Positions 17,101 through 25,455 of a stretch of 64,000 nucleotides of DNA are shown here, piece by piece. Both the position numbers and the translations under genes were made by a program. This DNA is from Alphaproteobacteria bacterium (GTDB lineage Bacteria; Pseudomonadota; Alphaproteobacteria; UBA8366), in contig WHUA01000003.1 of NCBI GenBank assembly GCA_009377445.1, positions 1 through 64,000 of the forward strand, given 5' to 3'. Below the pieces are notes generated by a model that saw only the letters and a list, made by a program, of their open reading frames with translations, was not told where the DNA came from and made no database searches. Every line of letters starts with the position of its first letter. Position 1 is the first letter of the stretch.

Positions 17101-17997
17101 TCAGATCGACCGGAGATGCGACCCCTTGGATTTCCTGTCCGTCTCCGACTCCTCGGCGGGGCCGGCGTCCGCGTCCCCCTGCGTGGTATCCTGAGCCGAT
17201 TCGGGTACGGCGCCGCCCGTTTCGATGTGGTGCATCCGCTCGGCCTCGCGGCGCAGGCGATGGTAGGAGAAATACGCGAAAGGCAACGTCAGCACATACA
17301 GCACCCCGACCACCGTCAGGGTCCGCCACGGCGCGCCGGCCAAGCCCGCGACCAGGAGCCCGGCCGCGACCAGAATGAAAAGCACGTATTCCTGCGGCAC
17401 CTTGGACTTCTTGAAGGAGAAAGTGGGCAAGCGGCTGACCATCAGCGCGCCGACCGCCACCAGCCAGCACCCGACGAGCAACGGATGGCGCACGAATTCG
17501 GCGCCCGTCTCGAAGCTCACGATCATCGGAAGGAGGGCGAGGCCGGCGCCCGCCGGCGCCGGGACGCCGGTGAAGTAGTTGTAGGCGTATGGCGGCAGCT
17601 TGCCCATGGACGTATTGAAGCGCGCCAGGCGAAGCGCGCAGCAGACCGTGAAGAACAACGCCGCGATCCAGCCCGGCCCGGCGCCCGTATTGAGCGCCCA
17701 GAAATAGATCACCGCGGCCGGGGCGACGCCGAAGGCGATGACGTCGGAGAGGGAGTCGAGCTCCGCGCCGAAATCGCTGGCCGACTTGAGCAGCCGCGCC
17801 ATGCGCCCGTCGAGCGCGTCGAGGACCGCGGCGACGAGGATCGCCGTCACCGCCAACTGCCATTTGCCCTCGAAGGCGAAGCGGATGCCGGTGAAGCCGC
17901 ATGCCAGCGCCCCCACCGTGATGACGTTGGGGGCAAGCTTGTTCAGGCTCTGTCCTTTCAAACGCGGTACCCTGCGGAAACGACGGCGTTCAAGCAT
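17101..17997 (-). CDS. pssA: CDP-diacylglycerol-serine O-phosphatidyltransferase (phosphatidylserine synthase)
   Basis: This 298-residue membrane enzyme makes phosphatidylserine from CDP-diacylglycerol and serine. The CDP-alcohol phosphatidyltransferase signature is complete at about residues 60-85: DALDGRMAR, then FGAELDSLSD with the spaced aspartates that bind metal and substrate. Several membrane helices follow, and a charged tail of about 30 residues is rich in Glu, Asp and Ser. Its ATG overlaps the psd stop codon as TGATG, so both steps of phosphatidylethanolamine synthesis are encoded and translated together. It is longer than the minimal family member mainly because of the tail. Confidence 0.95.
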   Translation of the reverse strand: MLERRRFRRVPRLKGQSLNKLAPNVITVGALACGFTGIRFAFEGKWQLAVTAILVAAVLDALDGRMARLLKSASDFGAELDSLSDVIAFGVAPAAVIYFWALNTGAGPGWIAALFFTVCCALRLARFNTSMGKLPPYAYNYFTGVPAPAGAGLALLPMIVSFETGAEFVRHPLLVGCWLVAVGALMVSRLPTFSFKKSKVPQEYVLFILVAAGLLVAGLAGAPWRTLTVVGVLYVLTLPFAYFSYHRLRREAERMHHIETGGAVPESAQDTTQGDADAGPAEESETDRKSKGSHLRSI

Positions 17998-18701
17998 CAG
18001 CGAATTTCTCCCTGCCAGGCAGGCTCGTCACGAGTCAGATCCGCGAGGACCGTTTCGCCGGCAACGGCAAGCTGCCCAGGAACGGCCATCGGCGTAATAC
18101 CTTTGGGTAGATATACGTCCACCCGGCTACCAAAGCGAATCATCCCGATCCGTTCGCCGGCTCGGATTTCCTGGTCCGGCTTCAAGTCGCAGAGAATCCG
18201 CCGCGCCACGAGGCCAGCGATCTGCACGCAGGCAAAGTCGCGGCCGTCGGACGAGCGGATGCGCACGGCCTGCCGCTCGTTGTGCTCGCTCGCCTTGTCG
18301 AGCGATGCATTGAGGAATTTCCCCGGCCGGTAGGCCAGTTTCACGACCCTCCCGTCGATCGGGCTTCGATTCACGTGGCAGTTGAATACATTCATAAAAA
18401 TGCTAATTCTCGGTAGCAGCTCCGTGCCCATATCCAGCTCCGGCGGCGGCGCGGCGTCCACCACCATCTGCACCACCCCGTCCGCCGGACTCACCACCAG
18501 TCCGGGACGCGTCGGCGTACGTCTCTGGGGGTCGCGGAAGAAGAAGAGGCACCACACGGTGAGCGCGGCCCCGACGACGCCGAGCGGGCTCCAGACCAGC
18601 CACAAGACGAATGCCCCGGCGGCAAAAGCGAGAATGAACGGCCACCCGGCGCGGTGAACCGGGAATATCAGCGGCTGCAGGATTTCCTTAGGCGAAGTCA
18701 A
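17997..18701 (-). CDS. psd: Phosphatidylserine decarboxylase proenzyme, short bacterial type
   Basis: This 234-residue pyruvoyl enzyme decarboxylates phosphatidylserine to phosphatidylethanolamine. The proenzyme self-cleaves at Gly191-Ser192 in [12 protein letters not shown] to create the pyruvoyl group. Other family marks are [15 protein letters not shown] and [14 protein letters not shown] hydrophobic stretch near residues 20-53 anchors it to the membrane. I prefer the TTG start at 18701: it has GGGAAGGA seven bases upstream and gives the normal family length, while in-frame ATGs at 18740 and 18761 lack a ribosome site and add a Cys/Gly-rich tail. The stop overlaps the pssA start. Confidence 0.93.
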   Translation of the reverse strand: MTSPKEILQPLIFPVHRAGWPFILAFAAGAFVLWLVWSPLGVVGAALTVWCLFFFRDPQRRTPTRPGLVVSPADGVVQMVVDAAPPPELDMGTELLPRISIFMNVFNCHVNRSPIDGRVVKLAYRPGKFLNASLDKASEHNERQAVRIRSSDGRDFACVQIAGLVARRILCDLKPDQEIRAGERIGMIRFGSRVDVYLPKGITPMAVPGQLAVAGETVLADLTRDEPAWQGEIR

Positions 18702-18892
18702 CGTATCGTCCTTCCCGCAACCGTTGTACCTTCCATGCATCGCCGAATACTCGGCGGGCAAACGGTAAGAAACTGTAAATCTTGGCGCGCATATATTGGC
18801 GCCGCGCCACGGCTTTTCAATTCGTAATCGACAGCAGTCGGCAAAAGAACTGCGGGAGCCCGATAGTCACGGTTGATCACGAGGAGGGACAG

Positions 18893-19342
18893 ATGAGCTA
18901 TCAGCAGGCCGCCTCGGCCGCGCAGGCCGACGGCAGCATCATACTGTTCCAATTCACCTACCGCTCGGTTCCGTGCCGCGTCGTCACGGACGGCGCCGCG
19001 GACGGCGCCGCGGAGGGCGCGAGCAAGCGCGGCCCAGCCGTCGTGCTTCAAGCGGATATGGGCATCCTGCCGTTCACCGGCGACGGCCCGTCGCTCCGCA
19101 GCAGGGTGCTCGCCGTTCTCGGCCGGGCCCGGCGCATGCCGGGATACCGCGTGCGCCTTGCGCCGGATCACGGCATAGGCCTGTCGGTTGCGCTGGCGGT
19201 CGACGACGGGGCGCCCCCGGCGACCATCCTGGCGGCGGCCATCGGTCAAATCGCCGAGGCCAAGCCGCTGTTCGATGTCGTCCTGTCGCTGCTGCCGAAG
19301 CATCTGCGTCATCGCAAAGGCCGTACCCAAAGCACCGCCTAG
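18893..19342 (+). CDS. Unknown 149-residue protein
   Basis: I do not recognise this protein. It has no signal peptide or membrane helix. Residues 28-45 form a low-complexity stretch (DGAADGAAEGAS), followed by alternating hydrophobic segments such as VVLQADMGILPFTGDG and YRVRLAPDHGIGLSVALAV, and a basic end (LRHRKGRTQ). The ATG at 18893 is backed by GAGGAGGG, a strong ribosome site, which is the main reason to treat it as real. It diverges from psd and meets the LysM gene end to end, sharing the four bases CTAG for both stop codons. Confidence 0.65.
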   Translation: MSYQQAASAAQADGSIILFQFTYRSVPCRVVTDGAADGAAEGASKRGPAVVLQADMGILPFTGDGPSLRSRVLAVLGRARRMPGYRVRLAPDHGIGLSVALAVDDGAPPATILAAAIGQIAEAKPLFDVVLSLLPKHLRHRKGRTQSTA

Positions 19343-20385
19343 CGGATGGCCGATTCGGGGACCGCAAATACCTGTCCGGGATAGATGAGGTCGGCATCGC
19401 GAATCTGATCGCGATTGGCTTCGTATATCACCGCATAAAGCAGCCCCTCGCCGTAGGACCGCCGCGCGATGCGCCACAGGCTGTTGCCCGGCTGAACGAT
19501 GACGAGCTTGTCGCCGGGCAGCTTGGCGATGGCCTCGGACCTGCTGAAGGGCAGCTCGATGCGCTGGGCGACTTTCCCGCCGATGATCTGATCGATCCGG
19601 AGACTGTACGTTCCCGGCGCCACTACCCGGTTCGGCTGGAGCCGCCAATTGCCGTCCGCCGGGACCGTCGCCTCCCCGACGAGGGCATTGTCTAGATAGG
19701 CGCGCAGCAGCGCGTCGGCCTTGCCCTTGCCGCCCAGGCTCAGATTGCCCGCTTCGTCGTAGTCGATGACCTGAAGGCGCAATGCGTCCGATCCGATGCC
19801 CGGTCCGGGCTCGGGTTCCTGAAGCACGCGCGTGGCTCCTTCGCCTTGCCGGGGCACGAGCACGGCGAGCGGCTTCTTGCCGGCGCCCGGCGTCGCGGCG
19901 GCTTCTCCCTGCGGCCGTTCCGGAACCACGACGACCACGACCTTCTCCGAATTCACCACCTTTCCATCGGGCGTGCGCGCGGCAACGGAGAGATTGGCGC
20001 TTCCGGGACTCAACGGCTGCGCCGGAACGAGGACCCACTCCCCGCTCTGGTCAGCCTTCGCCTTGCCGATCTCCTTTTCGCCGCTATTGAGCGTGATCTC
20101 GCTGCCCGGCGCGGCGCGTCCCGCGATGACCGCGGAACCGTCGGGCTCGACACGCACGACATCGAAGCTCGGCGGATCGGCCGGCGGCTGCAGAAGTGCG
20201 GAATCGCGGGAATCGGCGCCCGGGGCCTTCGCCGCATCCTGGGGCGCCGCAGGGGCGGCAGCGTCCCGGCGCGCTTCCTGAATCGCGTCTTCGCCTGCCG
20301 GCCAATTCAAGAGCAGCGCCACCGCAATCGCGGCCGCGATCAACAGCACGGCAGGTAGGACGAATCGCTTCACGCTCCCTCGCAA
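19339..20385 (-). CDS. LysM-domain envelope protein with Ig-like segments
   Basis: This protein of about 348 residues begins with a basic stretch and one membrane helix (about 8-27), then a Pro/Ala-rich linker. Two Ig-like segments follow, around 75-150 (VIAGRAAPGSEITLNSG) and 205-280 (GKADALLRAYLDN). A C-terminal LysM domain (about 293-343) shows IVQPGNSLWRIARRSYGEG and YPGQVFAVP, the peptidoglycan-binding fold. It is likely an inner-membrane-anchored periplasmic protein. The start is uncertain: TTG at 20385 or GTG at 20373, the latter with GAGGGA placed unusually close. The same domain layout is common in Rhodospirillales proteins of unknown role. Confidence 0.82.
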   Translation of the reverse strand: MRGSVKRFVLPAVLLIAAAIAVALLLNWPAGEDAIQEARRDAAAPAAPQDAAKAPGADSRDSALLQPPADPPSFDVVRVEPDGSAVIAGRAAPGSEITLNSGEKEIGKAKADQSGEWVLVPAQPLSPGSANLSVAARTPDGKVVNSEKVVVVVVPERPQGEAAATPGAGKKPLAVLVPRQGEGATRVLQEPEPGPGIGSDALRLQVIDYDEAGNLSLGGKGKADALLRAYLDNALVGEATVPADGNWRLQPNRVVAPGTYSLRIDQIIGGKVAQRIELPFSRSEAIAKLPGDKLVIVQPGNSLWRIARRSYGEGLLYAVIYEANRDQIRDADLIYPGQVFAVPESAIR

Positions 20386-20514
20386 CTGGCTTCAATTCGG
20401 TAATATGTAGACATGTGCACGCCACGACGCAATGACCGGCTCTACTGCCCTACCGCGGCGGCACGGCATAAATCCCGCTTGCCTTCCGCCGAGGCTTCGC
20501 CCTAAACCACGCCC

Positions 20515-21123
20515 ATGTCCACGCCTATGTCCACACCCATGTCCACGATTCGCTCGGTATGCGTCTATTGCGCCTCGTCGTCGCGCGGACCCGAAAGCCA
20601 CAAATCCGCAGCCCGGCAGCTCGGCCGCCTGCTGGCGGAGAACGGCGTCCGTCTCGTCTTCGGCGGTGGCCGGGTCGGCCTGATGGGCGTGATTGCCGAT
20701 GCCGCGCTCGCCGCCGGCGGCGAAGTGGTCGGCGTAATCCCGGCCTTCCTCCGGGACCTAGAGCTGGCGCATGACGGCTGCGACGAGATGATCGTCACGG
20801 ACTCCATGCACAGCCGCAAGCAGAAGATGGCGGAGCTGTCCGACGGCTTCGCGATCCTGCCCGGCGGCCTGGGCACGCTGGACGAAGCGTTCGAGATGAT
20901 CACGTGGCGGCAGCTCAAGCTGCACGACAAGCCGATCGTCATGGTCGATGTCGATGGCTATTGGCAGCCGCTGCAACGCCTCTTCGACCACATGACAGCG
21001 AAGCGCTACATGCGGCCGAGCGACGCCCCTCTGTTCCGCATGGTGGGCCGGGTAGAAGACGTCCTGCCTGCCCTGCGCGAGGCGCCCGCCGAGCGCCAGC
21101 CCCTCGAAACGAAATGGACTTGA
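20515..21123 (+). CDS. LOG-family protein (TIGR00730-type nucleotide phosphoribohydrolase)
   Basis: This 202-residue Rossmann-like protein belongs to the LOG family, whose studied members release bases such as cytokinins or adenine from nucleoside 5'-monophosphates. Diagnostic motifs are VFGGGRVGLMG near residue 50, MHSRKQKM near 100 and PGGLGTLDE near 120, which form the nucleotide site. The N terminus is odd: a 12-base unit starting ATGTCCAC is present three times (20515, 20527, 20539), giving MSTPMSTPMST and three in-frame start codons. The family sequence proper begins after the third. It diverges from the LysM gene. Confidence 0.9.
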   Translation: MSTPMSTPMSTIRSVCVYCASSSRGPESHKSAARQLGRLLAENGVRLVFGGGRVGLMGVIADAALAAGGEVVGVIPAFLRDLELAHDGCDEMIVTDSMHSRKQKMAELSDGFAILPGGLGTLDEAFEMITWRQLKLHDKPIVMVDVDGYWQPLQRLFDHMTAKRYMRPSDAPLFRMVGRVEDVLPALREAPAERQPLETKWT

Positions 21124-21183
21124 ACCGTAGCCTCACGCCGGACATCGCCGACGCGAGGCTACGGCATTACCGGCCCCGGCCGA

Positions 21184-22554
21184 TCACGCGCCCCAGGGCT
21201 TGATGGCGGCCTTGAGAGCCTTGTAGCCCTCGAGGAAGCCGGGACGCTTGCCGCCGTATACCTTGTCGAATTTGGCAATAGCGTCGTCGAGCCAAGCGCG
21301 CAGCTTCTCATTCTTCGGGTTTGCGTCGAGATAGGCGTCGCGGATGAGCACGAAATGGATGCGCGGATCATACGGCTGCTTGGTGCCGCCCATGGATTCG
21401 TCGCCGTCGAGGAGACGCAGCAGCATCGCGTCGGCGGATCCGAGGGTCTGCTCATGGATCGGCAGGCCGGACATGCGATGCATGACCGACGTCATGTCGC
21501 GCCCGTTGCCGGTGGTGTAGCCCATTTCCCGCCAGAGATTCTTGGCCTTGTCGCCGAAGCCGTAGTGGTCGGCGACCCGTGTCCCGAAAGCCCGCAACGG
21601 CTCGGACACGTCCGCCAGCAGATCGGTGAGGCGGTCACCGTCCAGGTCGGTCGCCAGGATGATGCAGTCCCGCTTCTCGATCAGGTCCCAGAGCAGCAAG
21701 CCGAAATTCGTATCGGAGATATGCTGCTCGATCTGCCCGCCCCAGCTTTCCATGCCGGCCTTGAAGTCCTTCGGCAGCAGCGAAATGATGCGATCCACCG
21801 CTTCCTTGTTCTCGACATAGCCGTCCACGGCGTACTTGCGGCCGACCTTGAACTTCGTGCCCTGAAGCAGCCAGGAATGCAGGCCGGCGTTGATGCCGTC
21901 CTCCATCGCCTGGGTCGGCTTCATCGCGACGCGGCCGAGGCGGCCCGTCTCGTGGACCATCTTGAGGAACAGGCGGTTCGCATACGCCATCTGGACGCCG
22001 GGCGTGTTCATCTCGGAATGGATGTTGCCGGTCTTGGCGTCGACGTTGAAAGCCTTCCTGTCCTGCGAGTAGGGCAGACAGGGCATGCAGCGGACGACCG
22101 TTATCGGGCCATAGGGACGGACGTTGCAGTACACGCCGGCCTGGGTGCGCAGCGGAGCGTTGGCCGATTTTCCCATGACGACGACCTTGCCGCCCTTGCC
22201 GTCGTTCACATAGGCATCGCCCGCCGTCGACCATTTGATCGAGATGCATGGCATGTTCCCGAACCAGCCGAGCGACGCCAGCTTCGTGTCGTGCCGGTAT
22301 TGCGACCACATGGGCACGGCGTAGAAAGGCAGCCCGAGGACGTCGACCGCGGCGACGGTGCCAAGCAGCGCGAATGCGTCCGTCAGGGAGTGGGCGACCG
22401 GGTTGACCGTCCCGTCGAATTTGCCGCCCTTCCAGACCACGGCATCCGGATGGCCCTTCGGCTTGACGTCGCCAGGCTCGTAAAGCTTGGAAAAAAGCCC
22501 GAACAAGTCGCCGCTGTCGGCCTCGGTTCGCGCGATGGACATGAGATCGATCAT
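21184..22554 (-). CDS. Unknown 456-residue cytoplasmic protein with clustered cysteines
   Basis: I do not recognise the family. It has no signal peptide. The region 105-170 is rich in Cys and aromatic residues: FGNMPCISIKW, then a Cys in GVYCNVRPYG and a pair in RCMPCLPYSQD. Later segments such as GMESWGGQIEQHISDTNFGL and CIILATDLDGDRLTDLLADV look like a folded alpha/beta enzyme, and DLDGDRLTD is a possible metal or phosphate site. The ATG at 22554 is the first in frame; MSIARTE twelve bases later is an alternative. Codon choice and length leave little doubt that it is a gene. It is not obviously in an operon. Confidence 0.75.
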   Translation of the reverse strand: MIDLMSIARTEADSGDLFGLFSKLYEPGDVKPKGHPDAVVWKGGKFDGTVNPVAHSLTDAFALLGTVAAVDVLGLPFYAVPMWSQYRHDTKLASLGWFGNMPCISIKWSTAGDAYVNDGKGGKVVVMGKSANAPLRTQAGVYCNVRPYGPITVVRCMPCLPYSQDRKAFNVDAKTGNIHSEMNTPGVQMAYANRLFLKMVHETGRLGRVAMKPTQAMEDGINAGLHSWLLQGTKFKVGRKYAVDGYVENKEAVDRIISLLPKDFKAGMESWGGQIEQHISDTNFGLLLWDLIEKRDCIILATDLDGDRLTDLLADVSEPLRAFGTRVADHYGFGDKAKNLWREMGYTTGNGRDMTSVMHRMSGLPIHEQTLGSADAMLLRLLDGDESMGGTKQPYDPRIHFVLIRDAYLDANPKNEKLRAWLDDAIAKFDKVYGGKRPGFLEGYKALKAAIKPWGA

Positions 22555-22807
22555 CTAGGTCTCTTTCGATTTGGGTTGGTGAGAGATTGTGGCGCGCGCG
22601 ATGCCGCGGCCGGCGGGATTCCGCCCAACGATGCTGCGTGCCTGCCAGTCTGTAAAGTGCCAGCTCGTCGCATTGCGCGTCGCACATTTCCGCGGCAGGC
22701 ATTCCAGTTCGTCCGAACGTGAGCCGCACCGCCCAAGTAGTTGAAGATGCGCAATTTCCCGAAATTCCACTTCGTTATTCAACAATCGCTCAGCCGGTCG
22801 TGTGATG

Positions 22808-23152
22808 TCAACGGGGAGCGGCGGACGGCGGGCCGCTCCGGGGCTCCCTGCAGATGTAAACCGCGCGGCGCTTCTTGAGCAATGGGCAGTCGTTGATATG
22901 CAGGTCGCCCGTCAGGTACTCGACCGACGACCCCAGCTCCGGGCAAAGCTCGCGCGCCGCTGCCGCTATGGTTTCCGCCGTCGCCGTATCCTTATTGTAG
23001 CAGACCGCAACCGGCTTGCCGGGCGGCTGGTAGGGCGGCAGATTGAGCGGCACGCTCGTCCTCGATGGTCCGCCCGCGAACCGGTTGATGCGATCGCAGC
23101 CGGCGGCGCCCGTCAGCAGAAGCAACGCAAGTATGTGGACGGCAACCCGCAT
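22808..23152 (-). CDS. Small putative lipoprotein
   Basis: This 114-residue protein has a signal sequence ending in the lipobox LLTGAAGC, so Cys19 should be lipidated; Asp at the next position would favour inner-membrane retention by the E. coli rule, which may not hold here. The mature part has CYNKDTATAETIAAAARELCP, a pattern I remember from conserved short alphaproteobacterial lipoproteins of unknown function, and two more cysteines near the end (NDCPLL, YICRE) that may form disulfides. It is 66 bp downstream of the VWA gene on the same strand and may be its last operon member. Confidence 0.72.
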   Translation of the reverse strand: MRVAVHILALLLLTGAAGCDRINRFAGGPSRTSVPLNLPPYQPPGKPVAVCYNKDTATAETIAAAARELCPELGSSVEYLTGDLHINDCPLLKKRRAVYICREPRSGPPSAAPR

Positions 23153-23218
23153 GGCGCGCTTATGGCATGGAACGGCGGTACGCCGCCAGCGCGAGCGCGG
23201 TATCGCCCGCGGGGGCTG

Positions 23219-24397
23219 TCAACGGACCAGCTCGCGCATTGCGCCGTCCAGCCCTTCGAGGGTCAAGGGGAACATGCGCTCGCCCACGATACGGCGCATG
23301 ACGCGGATCGATTCGTAATAGTCCCACACGCCGGCCGGCTGGGGATTGAGCCAGACCGCCCGCTGATAGATACGCAACAGGCGCTCCATCCAGACGTTGC
23401 CCGCCTCCTCGTTCCAGTGCTCGACGCTGCCGCCGGGATAAACGATTTCGTAGGGGCTCATCGTCGCGTCGCCGACGAAGACCACCTTGTAGTCCGGCGG
23501 GTATGTGCGCAGCACCTCCCACGTCGACAGCGTCTCGCTGTGGCGGCGGTGATTATCCTTCCACACGCGCTCATAGAGGCAGTTGTGGAAATAGAAGAAC
23601 TCGAGATGCTTGAACTCCGAACGGGCGGCCGAGAACAGCTCCGCGCAGATGCGGATGTGGTCGTCCATCGAGCCGCCGATATCGAGGAACAGCAGCACCT
23701 TCACCGCGTTGCGCCGCTCCGGCACCATCTTGATGTCGAGGTATCCCGCATTGTGCGCGGTCGCGCGGATGGTGTCGGGCAGGTCGAGCTCGGACGGCAA
23801 GCCCTTGCGGGTGAACTTGCGAAGCCGCCGCAGCGCCACCTTGATGTTGCGAGTGCCGAGCTCGACGCTGTCGTCGAGATTCTTGAATTGCCGCTTGTCC
23901 CACACCTTGACCGCCCGGCGGTGGCGCGATTCGTGCTGGCCGATGCGCACGCCTTCGGGATTATAGCCGTAGGCCCCATAGGGCGACCGGCCGGCAGTGC
24001 CGATCCACTTGTTGCCACCCTGGTGGCGGCCCTTCTGCTCGGCGAGCCGCTGGCGCAGCGTCTCCATCAACTTGTCCCAACCGCCCATCGCCTCGATCTG
24101 CGCCTTCTCCTCGTCGGTCAGGTGCAGCTCGGCAAGCTTGCGCAGCCATTCCTCGGGCAGCTCGGTCTGCATCTCGCCTTCGGGCCGCTCGAGCCCCTTG
24201 AAGATATGGCCGAAGACCCGGTCGAACTTGTCAAGGTTGCGCTCGTCCTTCACCAGCGCGGACCGGCTGAGATAGTAGAAGTGGTCGACGTCGTAGTCGG
24301 CGCAGCCCTTCTCCATCGCCCCCATCAGCGTAAGGTATTCCTTGATCGAGACAGGCACGCCCGCCTGCCGCAGCTCGAGAAAGAAGTCGATGAACAT
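23219..24397 (-). CDS. CoxE-like VWA-domain protein
   Basis: This 392-residue protein has a C-terminal von Willebrand A domain. The metal-site motif is VLLFLDIGGSMDDH (Asp-x-Gly-x-Ser instead of the common Asp-x-Ser-x-Ser), with further parts in VVFVGDATMSPYEI. The N-terminal half starts MFIDFFLELRQAGVPVSI, as in CoxE-like partners of MoxR ATPases. I take the ATG at 24397; one at 24418 lies inside the palindromic repeat and is less likely. The MoxR gene is upstream on the same strand with the repeat in between. Such pairs act as metal-dependent chaperones or cofactor-insertion machines; the client here is unknown. Confidence 0.9.
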   Translation of the reverse strand: MFIDFFLELRQAGVPVSIKEYLTLMGAMEKGCADYDVDHFYYLSRSALVKDERNLDKFDRVFGHIFKGLERPEGEMQTELPEEWLRKLAELHLTDEEKAQIEAMGGWDKLMETLRQRLAEQKGRHQGGNKWIGTAGRSPYGAYGYNPEGVRIGQHESRHRRAVKVWDKRQFKNLDDSVELGTRNIKVALRRLRKFTRKGLPSELDLPDTIRATAHNAGYLDIKMVPERRNAVKVLLFLDIGGSMDDHIRICAELFSAARSEFKHLEFFYFHNCLYERVWKDNHRRHSETLSTWEVLRTYPPDYKVVFVGDATMSPYEIVYPGGSVEHWNEEAGNVWMERLLRIYQRAVWLNPQPAGVWDYYESIRVMRRIVGERMFPLTLEGLDGAMRELVR

Positions 24398-24412
24398 GGG
24401 CCTGTTCCGCGC

Positions 24413-24496
24413 CCTCATCCTTCGACAAGCTCAGGATGAGGTCACTTTTTCAACAAATACGACAAAAGCCTCATGCTGAGCCTGTCGAAGCATGAG
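24413..24496. repeat. Paired palindromic intergenic repeat, copy 2
   Basis: Inverted arms lie at 24413-24441 and 24469-24496, and each arm is itself a small hairpin (CCTCATCC with GGATGAGG; CTCATGC with GCATGAG). The spacer is A/T-rich. The arms share the core GAGC-TGTCGAAG with copy 1 at 16961. It lies between the codirectional MoxR and VWA genes, so it would be transcribed in their mRNA. Confidence 0.82.
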
Positions 24497-24513
24497 ACCG
24501 CCGCGTTACCGCC

Positions 24514-25365
24514 TCAATCGCTGCCGCGCTCGCGCCGCGACATGAAGGCGAGCCGTTCGAAGAGCTGCACGTCCTGCTCGTTCTTCAGCAGCGCGCCATA
24601 GAGCGGCGGAATCATCTTCGCCGCGTCGTTGCTGCGCAAGGCTTCCGGCGGAATATCTTCGATCATCAGCAGCTTCAGCCAGTCGAGCAGCTCCGAGGTC
24701 GACGGCCGCTTCTTCAAGCCCGGCACTTCGCGGATGTCGTAGAACAGCTTGAGGGCTTCCCGCACCAGCATGTTCTGGATGTCGGGGTAGTGCACCTCGA
24801 TGATCTCGGCCATCGTCTCTTTGTCGGGAAAGGTGATGTAGTGGAAGAAGCAGCGGCGCAGGAATGCGTCCGGCAGCTCCTTCTCGTTGTTGGACGTGAT
24901 GATGACGATCGGCCGCTGCCGCGCCTTCACCACACTCCGCGTCTCGTAGACGTAGAACTCCATCCGGTCGAGCTCGAGCAGCAGGTCGTTCGGAAACTCG
25001 ATGTCGGCCTTGTCGATCTCGTCGATCAGCAGGACCGGGCGCTGGTCGGCCTCGAAGGCCTCCCATAGCTTGCCGCGCACGATGTAGTTGGCGATCTCGT
25101 GCACCCGCCCGTCGCCGAGCTGGCTGTCGCGCAGACGCTTGACCGCGTCGTACTCGTATAGGCCGTGCTGCGCCTTGGTGGTCGATTTGATGTGCCATTC
25201 GATCAGCGGCGCCTTCAGCGCCCGGGATATTTCATGGGCGAGAATGGTCTTGCCCGTGCCGGGCTCGCCCTTGATGAGCAGCGGCCGCTCCAGGGCGATC
25301 GCCGCATTCACCGCAACCATCAGGTCTTCGGTCGCGACGTAGCTATCGGTTCCTTCGAAACGCAT
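24514..25365 (-). CDS. MoxR-family AAA+ ATPase
   Basis: This 283-residue AAA+ protein uses ATP to remodel or mature target proteins. Walker A is GEPGTGKT (33-40), Walker B VLLIDEIDKAD, sensor 1 IVIITSNNEKELPDAFLRR with the arginine finger, and a helical lid follows (PSTSELLDWLKLL). The insertion pattern and pairing with a VWA protein put it in the MoxR group. The ATG at 25365 starts directly on the family sequence. It precedes the VWA gene in transcription, with 116 bp between them occupied by the palindromic repeat. Confidence 0.93.
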   Translation of the reverse strand: MRFEGTDSYVATEDLMVAVNAAIALERPLLIKGEPGTGKTILAHEISRALKAPLIEWHIKSTTKAQHGLYEYDAVKRLRDSQLGDGRVHEIANYIVRGKLWEAFEADQRPVLLIDEIDKADIEFPNDLLLELDRMEFYVYETRSVVKARQRPIVIITSNNEKELPDAFLRRCFFHYITFPDKETMAEIIEVHYPDIQNMLVREALKLFYDIREVPGLKKRPSTSELLDWLKLLMIEDIPPEALRSNDAAKMIPPLYGALLKNEQDVQLFERLAFMSRRERGSD

Positions 25366-25455
25366 CGATTTTCCTGATTCCGGTGGTTGGTGCGGTGCGG
25401 CAAAGCTTAGGCCGCGGTTGGGTTTCGATCAAGTTTACCTGGGAGCCGCCATCGG

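Noticed and set aside
22802..24439. Rightward frame of 545 codons across the lipoprotein and VWA genes
   Set aside because: It spans two real leftward genes and the palindromic repeat; its composition is Arg/His/Leu-biased.
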